Assembly (NCBI RefSeq): GCF_017812015.1
Contig: NZ_JADQTN010000001.1
Span: 1,218,501 to 1,282,500 of the forward strand
DNA length: 64,000 bases
Direction of reading: 5' to 3'
From: Pontixanthobacter sp. CEM42
GTDB lineage: Bacteria > Pseudomonadota > Alphaproteobacteria > Sphingomonadales > Sphingomonadaceae
Shown here: one piece after another, positions 21,331 to 31,256 of the stretch
Layout: each line of letters starts with the position of its first letter
How positions within the stretch are numbered: position 1 is the first letter of the stretch
Position numbers and translations under genes: made by a program
Notes under the pieces: generated by a model
Told to the model about the DNA's origin: nothing
Seen by the model: only the letters and a program-made list of their open reading frames with translations
Databases searched by the model: none

Positions 21331-23028
21331 ATGGCTGACGGCACCAAGCTGGAAGACGAAGCAGCGCAATCGACCACCGCATTAGGCCCGATGATCGGGT
21401 TGGCCCGTGAAGATTTCGTAGGCGCAATCGCCCTCCTTCTCCGCGAAACAGCTTCAGACCCGATGCGTTCGATGAAGCATGCTCAGGAAATGGGCCAGGA
21501 CATGATCAAAATCATGACCGGCAAGTCCGATCTTGCGCCCGATCCGCGTGACAAACGCTTCAAAGACCCGGCATGGCAATACAACCCGTTCTTCCGTGCT
21601 GGTGCGCAATATTATCTCGCCGTGCAAAAGGGCATGAGCAATTGGTTGGGCGATCTTGAGTTAGACGATCTGGAACGCGATCGCGCCAATTTCATCTCCA
21701 ATATTATCATCGACGGTCTGGCGCCGACCAACACGCTGATTGGTAATCCTACCGCGCAAAAACGGCTCGTCGATAGCGGCGGCCTCAGTCTCGTTAAGGG
21801 TCTCAAAAACGCCTTTAACGACATGGTCCACAACAAGGGCATGGTCAGCCAGGTGGATAAGCGCCCGTTCAAGCTGGGTGAGAACGTTGCAACGTCGAAA
21901 GGCTCTGTGGTTCTGCGCACGGAAATGATGGAATTGATCCATTATGCTCCGACTACGGACGAAGTGCATGAGATCCCGCAACTGACAATCCCGCCACAGA
22001 TCAACAAGATGTACATCAACGATCTCTCGCCAGAGAAATCGGTGATCAAGTGGCAAACCGATAACAAGATCCAAACCTTCGTAATCTCGTGGCGTAATCC
22101 ATCGAAGGAACAGGGTCATTGGAACATGACCGACTATGTGAAGTCATGTCGCGAGGCGATGGAAGCCGTTGCGGCCATCACAGGCGCTAAAAAGGTCAAT
22201 GTGTCTGCGGGTTGTTCGGGTGGACAAACCGCCGCGATGCTCGCCAGTAAGATGGCGTCTGATAAAGATGATCTCCTCGGCGCGCTGACGCTGATGGTAT
22301 GCGTCCTTCACCCGAAACAGAACGACATTGAAGCCGGCTCTCTGGTGAGTGAAAACGGCATGCAACTCGCTCGCCAGCGCGCCGCCAAAAAGGGCGTAAT
22401 CAAAGGCGATGATCTTGCACGCGGGTTCGCGTGGTTGCGGCCAAATGATCTGATCTGGAACTACGTCATCAACAACTATCTACTCGGCGACGATCCGCCA
22501 GCATTTGATGTCCTGTTCTGGAATGCCGATGCAACCAACCTCTCGGCAAGCCTGATGGGTGATTTCCTGACCGCGTTTGAGACCCTGGCCTTCGCTCGTC
22601 AGGGCGAAGTGGAGATGGTCGATCACATGGTCGATCTGTCAAAAGTGAAGAGCGATTTGTTCATCCTTGGCGGGGTCACCGATCACATCACACCTTGGAA
22701 AGCGACCTATCGTTCAACCCAATTGTTTGGCTCCAAGAACGTTACTTACGTGCTCAGCCAGTCTGGTCACATGCAAGCAATCTTGAATCCCCCCGGTAAT
22801 CCAAAAGCCAAATATTTCGTCCAGAAGAAGAACGGCAAGCTGCCGGAAACTGCGGATGAATGGCTACCAGGAACCGAAGAGGTTGCCGGCAGCTGGTGGC
22901 CGTATTGGGCCGAATGGGTTCAAGCACGCGCCGGCAAGATCAAGCCTGCGCCGAAGAAGCTTGGCAATGCAAAATACAAACCACTCGACCCTGCTCCAGG
23001 CCTCTACGTGTCTGAAGAAGTCGACTGA
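21331..23028 (+). CDS. phaC: class I polyhydroxyalkanoate synthase
   Basis: 565 residues. It polymerises (R)-3-hydroxyacyl-CoA into PHA storage polymer. PhaC features include DPRDKRFKDPAWQYNPFF, DGLAPTNTLIGNP, the nucleophile elbow SAGCSGGQ (Cys about 295), the general-base Asp in VTDHITPW and the catalytic His in SGHMQ. The elbow has Ala where the usual G-x-C-x-G pattern has its first Gly. A strong AGGAG precedes the ATG. It is followed at 28 bases by an alpha/beta hydrolase of the PHA depolymerase type, consistent with a PHA metabolism unit. No phasin or phaR gene is visible next to it. Confidence 0.92.
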   Translation: MADGTKLEDEAAQSTTALGPMIGLAREDFVGAIALLLRETASDPMRSMKHAQEMGQDMIKIMTGKSDLAPDPRDKRFKDPAWQYNPFFRAGAQYYLAVQKGMSNWLGDLELDDLERDRANFISNIIIDGLAPTNTLIGNPTAQKRLVDSGGLSLVKGLKNAFNDMVHNKGMVSQVDKRPFKLGENVATSKGSVVLRTEMMELIHYAPTTDEVHEIPQLTIPPQINKMYINDLSPEKSVIKWQTDNKIQTFVISWRNPSKEQGHWNMTDYVKSCREAMEAVAAITGAKKVNVSAGCSGGQTAAMLASKMASDKDDLLGALTLMVCVLHPKQNDIEAGSLVSENGMQLARQRAAKKGVIKGDDLARGFAWLRPNDLIWNYVINNYLLGDDPPAFDVLFWNADATNLSASLMGDFLTAFETLAFARQGEVEMVDHMVDLSKVKSDLFILGGVTDHITPWKATYRSTQLFGSKNVTYVLSQSGHMQAILNPPGNPKAKYFVQKKNGKLPETADEWLPGTEEVAGSWWPYWAEWVQARAGKIKPAPKKLGNAKYKPLDPAPGLYVSEEVD

Positions 23029-23056
23029 TCCATCTGAATTATTAAAGGAATTTCGC

Positions 23057-23911
23057 TTGAGCGATCCTATGGCCTCGGCCGAAATCTCGATTGAAAATGT
23101 TGGTGGCCGCGATCTGCGTATAGCGCGCTGGCGGCTTGACGAGCCCAGCGATCACCCACCGGTTCTGTTTTTCAACGGCATCGGCGCGAATATCGAAGCG
23201 GTTGCTCCTCTGGCCGAAGCTATGAGCGACCGTGCATTCATCATGTTCGATATGCCGGGAACGGGTGGCTCGCCTGATCCGATAATCCCTTATACCATTG
23301 TTACGATGGCGTGGACGGCGACGCAAGTGCTGGACCGTTTCGATCTCGATGTGGTTGATGTCATGGGTATCAGCTGGGGTGGCGGTATGGCGCAGCATTT
23401 CGCCATCCAACATCCCGGACGTACCAGGCGCCTGGTGCTCATCGCAACCAGCGCGGGCATGCTGATGGTTCCGGGCAACCCGGCGGCACTGACCAAGATG
23501 GCCAACCCGCGCCGCTATGTCGATGCCGACTATATGGCGCAGCATTTTGAAACGCTTTATGGCGGTGCGCTTGATGGCACCGAAGGCAAAGGTGGCCATA
23601 TGTCACGCCTCACCCCGCCCAGCCCGCGCGGCTATATGTATCAGCTTCTTGCAATGCTTGGCTGGACCAGTGCGCCTGTTCTGCCCTTTATGCGCAAGGA
23701 AACGCTCATCCTGATGGGCGACGATGATCAGATTGTCCCACTGGCCAATGGTAAGTTCCTCAAGACGCTCATTCCCAATAGCGAGCTGATCGTGATGGAA
23801 GGCGGAGGGCATCTGTTTCTGCTCAGTCACAAGGATGAAAGCGTCGCCGCGATCACCGATTTCCTCGATGCACCGGAGGAAACGGAGCTCTCAGCAGCAG
23901 CAGCAGCGTAA
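23057..23911 (+). CDS. alpha/beta hydrolase, PHA depolymerase-like
   Basis: 284 residues from TTG 23057, with AAAGGA seven bases upstream; the ATG at 23069 has poorer spacing. The fold is alpha/beta hydrolase: oxyanion region FFNGIGANIE, nucleophile elbow GISWGGGM, acid in MGDDDQIVP, and catalytic His in GGGHLFLLSH. It resembles the intracellular poly(3-hydroxyalkanoate) depolymerase family (TIGR02240). Its position right after phaC supports polymer mobilisation, though an esterase on other substrates is possible. It ends with an Ala-rich tail, 18 bases before the reductase gene. Confidence 0.82.
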   Translation: MSDPMASAEISIENVGGRDLRIARWRLDEPSDHPPVLFFNGIGANIEAVAPLAEAMSDRAFIMFDMPGTGGSPDPIIPYTIVTMAWTATQVLDRFDLDVVDVMGISWGGGMAQHFAIQHPGRTRRLVLIATSAGMLMVPGNPAALTKMANPRRYVDADYMAQHFETLYGGALDGTEGKGGHMSRLTPPSPRGYMYQLLAMLGWTSAPVLPFMRKETLILMGDDDQIVPLANGKFLKTLIPNSELIVMEGGGHLFLLSHKDESVAAITDFLDAPEETELSAAAAA

Positions 23912-23929
23912 TAGTCCGGAGGGGACAGC

Positions 23930-25246
23930 ATGCGGCATATCGCGATTATTGGCTCAGGTCCGGCGGGTTACTACACCGCCGAAGCAGCACAGAAGCAGTG
24001 GGGCGATGATGTCCAAGTCGATGTTTTCGACAAGTTGCCCGTTCCTTACGGATTAATCCGCACCGGCGTCGCGCCCGATCACCAATCGATTAAAAGCGTG
24101 GCGCGGCGATATGAGAAGACCGCACTGACCGACAATGTCCGCTTTGTCGGCAATGTCGCCATAGGCATCGATCTCTCCATAGCCGAGCTGCAAGAGCTTT
24201 ACGATGCGGTAGTGATGGCCACTGGGGCACCCAACGATCGGCAACTTGGTCTGGATGGCGAAGGTCTAGGTAACGTCTTCGGCAGCGCAGACTTTGTCGG
24301 CTGGTACAACGGCCATCCTGAGTTCGCGCAACTTTCTCCCGATCTATCCGGCAAGAACGCTGTTGTGATCGGAATGGGTAATGTTGCGCTCGACGTGGCA
24401 AGAATTCTGGCCAAGACCGAGGCGGAATTTGCCGGAAGCGATATCGTTGCACATGCACTCGATGCGTTGAAGAACTCTGGCCTTGCAAAGATCACTATCC
24501 TCGGACGCCGCGGACCTCATCAGATCATGATGACACCCAAAGAGCTCGGTGAGTTGGGCAATCTCGAACGCGCATCACCCCGCGTAGACCGCAATGATTT
24601 GCCTGAAGAAGCTGATGACGCGATTTTGGAGCCTGGCATCCGTAAATCGGTGGCTCACCTGCGCAGCTTCGCCGCGATCCCCGAGGACATGCACGCCGAG
24701 AAGGCCGTAGAAGTCGAATTCGATTTTTTCGCCAACCCGACCGCGATTGTGGGCGATGGCAAAGTCGCTTCAGTCACGGTCGAAGAAACACAGATCGAGA
24801 ATGGCAAGGCTGTTGGAACCGGCACCACCTACTCGATACCAGCAGACGTCGTGGTCGCCTGCATCGGCTACCGCACATCGCCGATCCCCGGCATTCCGTT
24901 TGACGAACGCGCAGGCCGTTTTGCCAATGACGCAGGCCGTATTCTGACCGGCCTTTATTGCGTTGGCTGGGCACGGCGCGGCCCATCGGGCACCATCGGT
25001 ACAAACCGACCCGATGGCTATGCCTTGGTCGAGAAAATCGCCGAGGACATCGAAAGCGGCGCATTGGGCCGTGTGGGCAAAGCGGGTCGCGAAGGATTCG
25101 ATGCGCTCGCCAAAGAGCGCGATCTCGACATCGTTACATTCCAGGACTGGAAGAAAATCGAAGAGGCAGAAGCCGCCGCCGCGCGCGACGGATCACCGCG
25201 CGAAAAATTCGTCGATATCGAAGCGATGATCAAAGCAGGCCACTAA
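23930..25246 (+). CDS. ferredoxin/adrenodoxin-type NADP+ reductase
   Basis: 438 residues with an FAD-binding dinucleotide fold (IGSGPAGYYTAEAAQ, about 6-20), the family phrase PVPYGLIRTGVAPDH, a second nucleotide motif (VIGMGNVALDVARIL), LGRRGPHQ, and a C-terminal WARRGPSGTIGTNRPDGYALVEKI. This matches FprA-like NADPH:ferredoxin (adrenodoxin) reductases, which pass electrons from NADPH to ferredoxins. A GGAGGGG sits about six bases upstream of the ATG. It is in line with the PHA genes and possibly co-transcribed, but the functional link is unclear. Its stop overlaps the stop of the convergent phosphodiesterase gene. Confidence 0.92.
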   Translation: MRHIAIIGSGPAGYYTAEAAQKQWGDDVQVDVFDKLPVPYGLIRTGVAPDHQSIKSVARRYEKTALTDNVRFVGNVAIGIDLSIAELQELYDAVVMATGAPNDRQLGLDGEGLGNVFGSADFVGWYNGHPEFAQLSPDLSGKNAVVIGMGNVALDVARILAKTEAEFAGSDIVAHALDALKNSGLAKITILGRRGPHQIMMTPKELGELGNLERASPRVDRNDLPEEADDAILEPGIRKSVAHLRSFAAIPEDMHAEKAVEVEFDFFANPTAIVGDGKVASVTVEETQIENGKAVGTGTTYSIPADVVVACIGYRTSPIPGIPFDERAGRFANDAGRILTGLYCVGWARRGPSGTIGTNRPDGYALVEKIAEDIESGALGRVGKAGREGFDALAKERDLDIVTFQDWKKIEEAEAAAARDGSPREKFVDIEAMIKAGH

Positions 25247-26193
25247 CGGCTCACGCCGCACTGCCCTGCTTCAGGGAGCCTTCCAGCCCCTTTCAAAGCA
25301 ACCGCTGCCGCTCGCGGACGATCTGTCGCTATGATGTCGACGCCTTGCTCGCTTAGCTCGGCATAGCGCTCATCAGTGCCCATGCGGGCAAACACTTTGT
25401 CGAGCGACTGCCGCCCGCCCAGCGTACCGAAAATTACCTCGACATCCTGAGAATCCAGATTGGAATACAGATCAGGTCGAGCCAAACGCGTGCCGGTAAA
25501 TGCAACCAACCGATCTGCGGGAATACCCGCCGCAACCGCCTCATCCAAAGCGCCCGGGCGCTGCAGCGATAGCGAGATAAGCATTTCCGGCGCTAGTTCG
25601 TGCATTTTGGCGGCAGCTGCGACAGAATAGGCGATTAGGATGACGCGCTGTTCTGTGCCGGTTTGGCGAACGAGATCGATAACGCGTTCATAAGATGCCG
25701 AACGCTTGAAATCGATCTGAACGACTGTGCGATCCTTTGCCCAATTCAACGCTGCCTCAAGTGTCGGGACCAAGTAGGGAGTCACCCAACCATCGGCATC
25801 GACCAAACGCAGCTGGGAAATCGCGCTCCATTCCAATTCATCTGCGTTGCCGGTGCCGGTCGTCGTCCGATCGAGCGTGCGGTCGTGCATGAGATAATGC
25901 ACACCGTCGCTGCTGGCCGCGACGTCAAACTCCATGATAGCCGGAATGGCGGTGAGGACAGCATCCATTGTTTCGATCGCATTCTCGGGCAGACCCGCCG
26001 ATGGGCCGCCGCGATGCGCAGAGATCAACGTTTTTTCCTCAGCCTCAAAGCAATCGAGCGTATCCGATAGGTTGCTCCCAACATCGATGCGCCATTGCGG
26101 AGCGGGGTCTTGGGCCACACCGGTGCTGGCCGTTGCAAGCAAGCATACGGATGCGATGCTTGACAGAGTTGTCGACTTCAAAGCGGTCTTCAT
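25243..26193 (-). CDS. glycerophosphodiester phosphodiesterase, exported
   Basis: 316 residues with a signal peptide (SIASVCLLATASTGVAQ). The GDPD domain shows the metal/catalytic HRGG and ENAIE at the start, EFDVAASSDGVHYLMHD with the second metal site and catalytic His, and LDRTTTGTG. It hydrolyses glycerophosphodiesters to glycerol-3-phosphate and an alcohol, here probably in the periplasm. It may serve phosphate or lipid scavenging. It converges on the reductase gene with overlapping stops. Confidence 0.92.
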   Translation of the reverse strand: MKTALKSTTLSSIASVCLLATASTGVAQDPAPQWRIDVGSNLSDTLDCFEAEEKTLISAHRGGPSAGLPENAIETMDAVLTAIPAIMEFDVAASSDGVHYLMHDRTLDRTTTGTGNADELEWSAISQLRLVDADGWVTPYLVPTLEAALNWAKDRTVVQIDFKRSASYERVIDLVRQTGTEQRVILIAYSVAAAAKMHELAPEMLISLSLQRPGALDEAVAAGIPADRLVAFTGTRLARPDLYSNLDSQDVEVIFGTLGGRQSLDKVFARMGTDERYAELSEQGVDIIATDRPRAAAVALKGAGRLPEAGQCGVSR

Positions 26194-26278
26194 GACGGGT
26201 TCGGGCTCCGTGACTGTTGAGCGTCACTAGATGCACAATATCTCAATCAAATGACAGTGCGCATATCTGCTTGGTGAT

Positions 26279-27172
26279 CTATCGAGTGAGCCATTCCTTC
26301 ATCGCGTCGTTAATCTCATCGGGAATATCCTGCTGCACCCAATGCGATGCATCTGGGAAGCGCCTTATCGTCACATTCGGGACATATTTTTCAGTGCCGT
26401 CGAGTAGGTGAATATCGAGAGCAATGTCCTGTTCGCCCCACAGAATGAGCGTCGGCGTTTCGACGATCCCATCACCCATCCCTTTCCGGTCAGGCATACG
26501 CAGTAAGGCTCTGTAATAGTTAAACATGGCCGTCAGGGCCCCGCCCTTTTGCGCGGCCTCGCGATAGGGCTTCAGCTCTGCGCTACTAAACCGTTCTTTG
26601 TTCACTGCGGAATCACGAAACACGCGTGCAATGGGTGCCGCGCCGGCACGCCCGAGCAACTTCTCTGGCAACCATGGCAACTGGAAGAAAAACACATACC
26701 AGCTCTTCTTCAACTGCCGCCATTTCTTGATTTCCCGCTGCCCGCATTTCGGATGCGGTACGTTCAAGATGATGAGTTTTGCCAGCGGACGCAGTTTCTT
26801 AATGGCAAAGTGCCAAGCAACAATCGCACCCCAATCATGCGCAATCAGCGTGACTTCCTTCGCGCCGCTGACATCGATCAATGCCGCAACATCCTGCGCC
26901 AGCGTGTCGAGCCGGTAATTCTCAACACCTTCGGGCCGGGTTGTCCCGCCATAGCCGCGCATGTTGGGCGCCCATACCCGGTAGCCCATCTCAGCGAGCA
27001 TCGGCATCTGGTACCGCCAACTGTAATGCAGTTCCGGGAAGCCGTGCAGGCACAGGGCAAGCCGATCCCCCTGCCCGGCCTGAGCGACTTCAAAGCGGAT
27101 GCCATTCGCCTCCACCCAATCAATTGTGATCCCGTTTCCGGCGTCGGGTTCCCAGCTCAATATCTCTGTCAT
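26279..27172 (-). CDS. alpha/beta hydrolase, epoxide hydrolase-like
   Basis: 297 residues. LCLHGFPELHYSWRYQMPML is the HGFP oxyanion motif, and nucleophile Asp lies in LIAHDWGAIVAW. GEQDIALDIHLLDG carries the acid and FPDASHWVQQDIPDEIN the catalytic His. The Asp nucleophile and surrounding motifs match soluble epoxide hydrolases, though haloalkane dehalogenases share the scaffold. There is no signal peptide. It is divergent from the amidohydrolase at 27244. Confidence 0.88.
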   Translation of the reverse strand: MTEILSWEPDAGNGITIDWVEANGIRFEVAQAGQGDRLALCLHGFPELHYSWRYQMPMLAEMGYRVWAPNMRGYGGTTRPEGVENYRLDTLAQDVAALIDVSGAKEVTLIAHDWGAIVAWHFAIKKLRPLAKLIILNVPHPKCGQREIKKWRQLKKSWYVFFFQLPWLPEKLLGRAGAAPIARVFRDSAVNKERFSSAELKPYREAAQKGGALTAMFNYYRALLRMPDRKGMGDGIVETPTLILWGEQDIALDIHLLDGTEKYVPNVTIRRFPDASHWVQQDIPDEINDAMKEWLTR

Positions 27173-27243
27173 GAGCGCACCATAGCGATGTCATTTCGAA
27201 TATGCTAAATCAGTCTCAAATAGAAATTGAACGGAGAGACCCG

Positions 27244-28998
27244 ATGCCCGCATTTGATATGATCATCCGCAATGGAACCATCGTTGATGGAACCGGAGAC
27301 GCTCGTTTCACCGGCGATGTAGCGATCAAGGACGGGCTTATTGCGCAAGTCGGTGAAGTGCGCGGCGATGCAGCGGAAGAAATCGACGCCGGGGGCAATC
27401 TGGTCACACCGGGCTTCGTCGACATCCACACGCATTATGACGGCCAAGCCACATGGGATCAGGAGATGGCCCCTTCTAGCTGGCACGGCGTAACAACCGT
27501 CGTGATGGGCAATTGCGGCGTTGGCTTCGCGCCTGCCAAACCTGATCGCCACGAATGGCTGATCAGCTTGATGGAAGGCGTCGAGGACATTCCTGGCACT
27601 GCTTTGGCCGAAGGTATCACGTGGGATTGGGAAACCTTCCCCGAATATCTCGACGCGCTGGAGAAGTTACCCCGCACTGTCGATATCGGCACCCATGTCC
27701 CGCACGGCGCAGTGCGCGCCTATGTGCTGGAGGATCGCGAGCAGCCCGGCGCTGTCCCGACCGACGATGATATTGCCAAGATGTCCGAAATCGTCGAGGA
27801 AGGCGTCCGCGCGGGTGCTCTAGGGTTCTCGACCAGCCGCACCGTTTTGCACAAATCTGTCGAGGGCGAGTTGGTTCCCGGGACAACCGCCACAGCGGAC
27901 GAGCTTGTCAAAATCGGCCGTGCAATGGGCCGCGTGGGTCATGGCGTGTTTGAAATGGCCAGCGATTTGCAGCGTGACTGGAACGAATTTGAATGGATGG
28001 GCGATCTCAGCCGCGAAACCGGCCTGCCCGTGACTTTCGCCGCGCTGGAATCCATCGCCAAGGAAATGCCACTCAAGGAGCAGATCGAAACGATGCGCGC
28101 GCAGAACGACAATGGTGCCAATATTGTCGCTCAAATTGCGTTGCGCGGGAACGGTATCATCATGGCGTGGCAGGGCACGGTAAACCCATTTGTCTACCGC
28201 CCGAGCTGGCAGGCAATTGCCGATCTTCCATGGGAAGAGCAAAAGCCGAAGCTGCTGGATCCGGAATTCAAGAAACAGCTCCTGTCAGAGGCCAACGATT
28301 ACTCCGAAGCGCCGCAGGATATCCTGCCGGTGGTGATGGTCATCACCCAAGGGTGGGCGCTGCAATATGAGATGGATCCGGATTTCGATTACGAGCCGGA
28401 CGAAACCGCCAGCGTCAATGCGCGCGGCAACGCGAAGGGTGTCGATCCGCAGGAATATGCGTATGACATGCTCTGCGCCGACGATGGCAAAGGTTTCATA
28501 TATCTGCCGATTTTGAACTATGCAGAGGGCAATCTCGATTTCCTTCACCCGTTGCAGCACAGCGACGACACCGTGAACTCGCTATCCGATGGTGGCGCGC
28601 ATTGCGGCACCATTTGTGACGCGGCCAGCCCGACCTTCATGCTGGAACATTGGGTCCGCGACCGGAAACGCGGCGACCGGATTACGCTGGAAAACGCGAT
28701 CAAGCGCCAATGCTGGGACACCGCGCGGCTATACGGTCTGGAAGATCGCGGAATCATCGCGCCGGGCTATATGGCCGATCTCAACATCATCGATTTTGAT
28801 GCTATCAAGCTTGGCAAGCCATGGCTCGCTTTCGATCTGCCTGCGGGCGGCAAGCGCTTACTGCAGAAGGCCGATGGCTATGTCGCGACAATCAAGAACG
28901 GCAAAGTCACGTTCAAAGGCGGCAAGTGGACCGGCGAAACACCCGGCGGCCTGATCCGAGGCCCGCAACGTGCGGAACTGGCTGAGGCTGCCGAGTAA
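27244..28998 (+). CDS. D-aminoacylase / N-acyl-D-amino-acid deacylase-like amidohydrolase
   Basis: 584 residues from ATG 27244, which has GGAGAG seven bases upstream; the frame opens earlier at 27202. Amidohydrolase-superfamily signs are [25 protein letters not shown], the metal-binding DIHTHYDGQ (about 60-68), GFSTSRT, and the C-terminal [42 protein letters not shown]. Such enzymes hydrolyse N-acyl-D-amino acids or related amides. The exact substrate cannot be read from sequence. It is convergent with the DUF2855 gene. Confidence 0.88.
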   Translation: MPAFDMIIRNGTIVDGTGDARFTGDVAIKDGLIAQVGEVRGDAAEEIDAGGNLVTPGFVDIHTHYDGQATWDQEMAPSSWHGVTTVVMGNCGVGFAPAKPDRHEWLISLMEGVEDIPGTALAEGITWDWETFPEYLDALEKLPRTVDIGTHVPHGAVRAYVLEDREQPGAVPTDDDIAKMSEIVEEGVRAGALGFSTSRTVLHKSVEGELVPGTTATADELVKIGRAMGRVGHGVFEMASDLQRDWNEFEWMGDLSRETGLPVTFAALESIAKEMPLKEQIETMRAQNDNGANIVAQIALRGNGIIMAWQGTVNPFVYRPSWQAIADLPWEEQKPKLLDPEFKKQLLSEANDYSEAPQDILPVVMVITQGWALQYEMDPDFDYEPDETASVNARGNAKGVDPQEYAYDMLCADDGKGFIYLPILNYAEGNLDFLHPLQHSDDTVNSLSDGGAHCGTICDAASPTFMLEHWVRDRKRGDRITLENAIKRQCWDTARLYGLEDRGIIAPGYMADLNIIDFDAIKLGKPWLAFDLPAGGKRLLQKADGYVATIKNGKVTFKGGKWTGETPGGLIRGPQRAELAEAAE

Positions 28999-29007
28999 CG
29001 CGCCCGG

Positions 29008-30090
29008 CTACGGCTGGATCACGATCCCTTGAGCAGGATCAACGCTGCCACCGATCATCGTAACAAAGGCTTCGCGCGCGGCATCAATGCCTTCGCGGAT
29101 ATCGACTTGAACCGTGCCATCAACATCGCCGAGGAACTTGTGCCAGCTGGCAGCAACTTGTTTCGCGGCTTCCTCGTGGCCAAGATCTTTGAACAGCGCG
29201 ACTGCATGATCGGGAGCGAAGAACAGAATTGGCTCTGGGCCAGCCATCTTTGCAGGACCGCCGAGCGCACCGCCACGCGCCTCGATATGCGTTGCACCCA
29301 CCAGGCATGAATATTTCAGATTGTCTCCGAAGTGGTTGTGCAATTCTGCGAGCAGTCCGGCATTACCGGCAAAATCGACGGTAACGCTGGGGTTTTGCGC
29401 CAATGAACCAACATCGTCATAGGCGACGACTTCGTGATAAAGACCCGTTTTTTGTACAAATGCGACATTGCCTGCTGATGTCAGGCCGATCCGGCGCGTA
29501 TCGGGCGAACGGTCTTTGGTGACACTGGCAAGGCCCATCGCGGTCTTGGAAGAGGCGCTGGTCAGGATCACCGCCTCCGCGCCAAACCAACCTTCACGGC
29601 GCATAAAGTTCTCGATCAGGAAACCGGTTTTGAACAGTGGGCCGAAGATCATCCGCTCCGACTCTTTCGCGGGATCGTGCTCAGGATCGGCAGAAAGGCG
29701 GCTATATTGGTTGTAGATCGGGCTCATCGGCTGTCGGTGCTCGGCCATATCGACAAATCCATGCGGCGTGACTTTGCCCGGCATCACATTCAAATGCGTG
29801 CCCATGGGGATATAGCCATAGACGCGCTCGCCCACCGCGAATTCTTCATGGTTCGATTCCTCGACAACCGCATGACCCCACATTGGCACGATGCCGTCAT
29901 CGTCCGCTGCAGGGAAGAAGTTCCAATAGCCGAACCGGTCGCCCGCCACTGCGTAGGTCACATTGTTGGCCGTGACCGCGAAACTCTCGATCTTCAGCCG
30001 GACACCGCCCTCGGGCAAGGCACCCGAAGCTACGTCGACCGTTTTGGCATTCGAAGGATTATCGCGGGTGACATAGACAGCTTGGCTCAT
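29008..30090 (-). CDS. DUF2855 family protein (MDR-like)
   Basis: 360 residues. The N-terminus resembles the GroES-like domain of medium-chain dehydrogenases (LKIESFAVTANNVTYAVAGDRFGYWNFFP). MWGHAVVEESNHEEFAVGERVYGYIPMGTHL and the ILTSASSKTAMGLA segment are characteristic of DUF2855. Function in the family is unknown. A redox role with a short-chain acyl or quinone substrate would be speculation. It is transcribed with the GST and DUF genes that lie upstream on the same strand, 64 bases after the GST. Confidence 0.83.
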   Translation of the reverse strand: MSQAVYVTRDNPSNAKTVDVASGALPEGGVRLKIESFAVTANNVTYAVAGDRFGYWNFFPAADDDGIVPMWGHAVVEESNHEEFAVGERVYGYIPMGTHLNVMPGKVTPHGFVDMAEHRQPMSPIYNQYSRLSADPEHDPAKESERMIFGPLFKTGFLIENFMRREGWFGAEAVILTSASSKTAMGLASVTKDRSPDTRRIGLTSAGNVAFVQKTGLYHEVVAYDDVGSLAQNPSVTVDFAGNAGLLAELHNHFGDNLKYSCLVGATHIEARGGALGGPAKMAGPEPILFFAPDHAVALFKDLGHEEAAKQVAASWHKFLGDVDGTVQVDIREGIDAAREAFVTMIGGSVDPAQGIVIQP

Positions 30091-30154
30091 GGTTCTCTCC
30101 TAAACTTTGAAAGAGCGTAGCGCTTTGAAACCGGCCTTGCGAGGGTGAAATTCG

Positions 30155-30862
30155 TCAGCCTTCAGTCGCAACTGGCTCATCGGGCCATGCCGTAGCGGCA
30201 ATCGAGGGACGCGCGCGGCACGATGCCATCCACAGCGGGAGCACCGGCATCTGCGCCATTCCCGCACTGCCTTCAGGCGTCGATTCCACACCGCGAAGAA
30301 TGCAATAGAGAAAGATATCGGCGAGCGTGAAACCAGCCGATGTCCATGCACCATCTTTCTGAAATTCCAGATCGATGAAGGACAACGTCTTCGCAATATC
30401 AGGCAAGGCCTTGGAAATACGTGCTTTGTCGAGGTCCATCTTGGCATAGCGATGCATGATATACGGCATCACCAAGCCGCGTTCAAAGAGCGGAAACAGG
30501 TAAGAATTACCAACCGAAATCCACCGCTCCATAGCCGCGCGCTGTGCCGGATCGGAGGGCTGCAAGGCACCTCCATTATGCGCGTTGTCGATATAGGCCG
30601 CGATGGAGTGCGTTTCGTAGAGCTCCAACCCATCAATCTCTACCACCGGTACTTTGCCAAAGGGATGGCGATTGGAGGGCGCATGTGCGGGTGTCGGGAC
30701 CACTTCGTGCGAGAGGCCCGCTTCCTCGCAAACGATCTGGACTACGCGGACGTAGGTTGAGACGACGGGACCAAAGATGCGAACGCTAAACAGTTTATCC
30801 AGCCAGCGTGGTGAACTGTCCGCGCGATGCGGCTTCGAGTTTGCGTCCAAACTTAGCGCCAA
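30155..30862 (-). CDS. glutathione S-transferase family protein
   Basis: Up to 235 residues. The thioredoxin-like N-domain (VRIFGPVVSTYVRVVQIVCEEAGLSHEVVP, FGKVPVVEIDGLELYETHSIAAYID) and helical C-domain (FTLADIFLYCILRGVE) identify a GST. The usual start should be near VRIFGPVVS, but no ATG, GTG or TTG lies there. The only conventional codons are TTGs at 30862 and 30850, inside the upstream membrane-protein gene. Translation may therefore begin at TTG with a 20-residue overlap region, or at a rare codon near the upstream stop at 30795. Confidence 0.82.
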   Translation of the reverse strand: MALSLDANSKPHRADSSPRWLDKLFSVRIFGPVVSTYVRVVQIVCEEAGLSHEVVPTPAHAPSNRHPFGKVPVVEIDGLELYETHSIAAYIDNAHNGGALQPSDPAQRAAMERWISVGNSYLFPLFERGLVMPYIMHRYAKMDLDKARISKALPDIAKTLSFIDLEFQKDGAWTSAGFTLADIFLYCILRGVESTPEGSAGMAQMPVLPLWMASCRARPSIAATAWPDEPVATEG

Positions 30863-31253
30863 TTCTCAGGCAACCCTTCTCCGGATTGCCTAAGCCCAAT
30901 AACGTTGTTCCGAGAGCTCCATCTTCCGCGCTAATCTGTGACCATGGTACGAAAATAGGCTCCGAGAACGGCGCCAATATCTTCCATATCTTGATTCTCA
31001 AACCCGAGTCGCAAGCTTCCACCCTCAAGCAGTTGCGGAAGTTGACCCCAGTAATGGCAGATCGACCCATTGTGCCAGTGGCCGCCGACCATTTTTCTAC
31101 TGCCCGGTCATGAGGCTGATCTGGGAAAGCCTCTTCAAGTTTCGCCCATCCCGACATGCGCACAAGCAACTTTGTAACCAGCAGCCACAAGCCCGCAAAG
31201 AACACCAGAAAACCGAGGGTCATGCCCATGCCGATTAACCAGCTATTCGCCAT
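30795..31253 (-). CDS. small single-pass membrane protein of unknown function
   Basis: 152 residues. One hydrophobic helix near the N-terminus (IGMGMTLGFLVFFAGLWLLVTKLLV, about 7-31) is followed by a soluble domain ending GAKFGRKLEAASRGQFTTLAG. No family recognised. It starts three bases after the dnaN stop and overlaps the GST frame at its end, so it is probably co-expressed with dnaN. Confidence 0.75.
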   Translation of the reverse strand: MANSWLIGMGMTLGFLVFFAGLWLLVTKLLVRMSGWAKLEEAFPDQPHDRAVEKWSAATGTMGRSAITGVNFRNCLRVEACDSGLRIKIWKILAPFSEPIFVPWSQISAEDGALGTTLLGLGNPEKGCLRIGAKFGRKLEAASRGQFTTLAG

Positions 31254-31256
31254 GCG

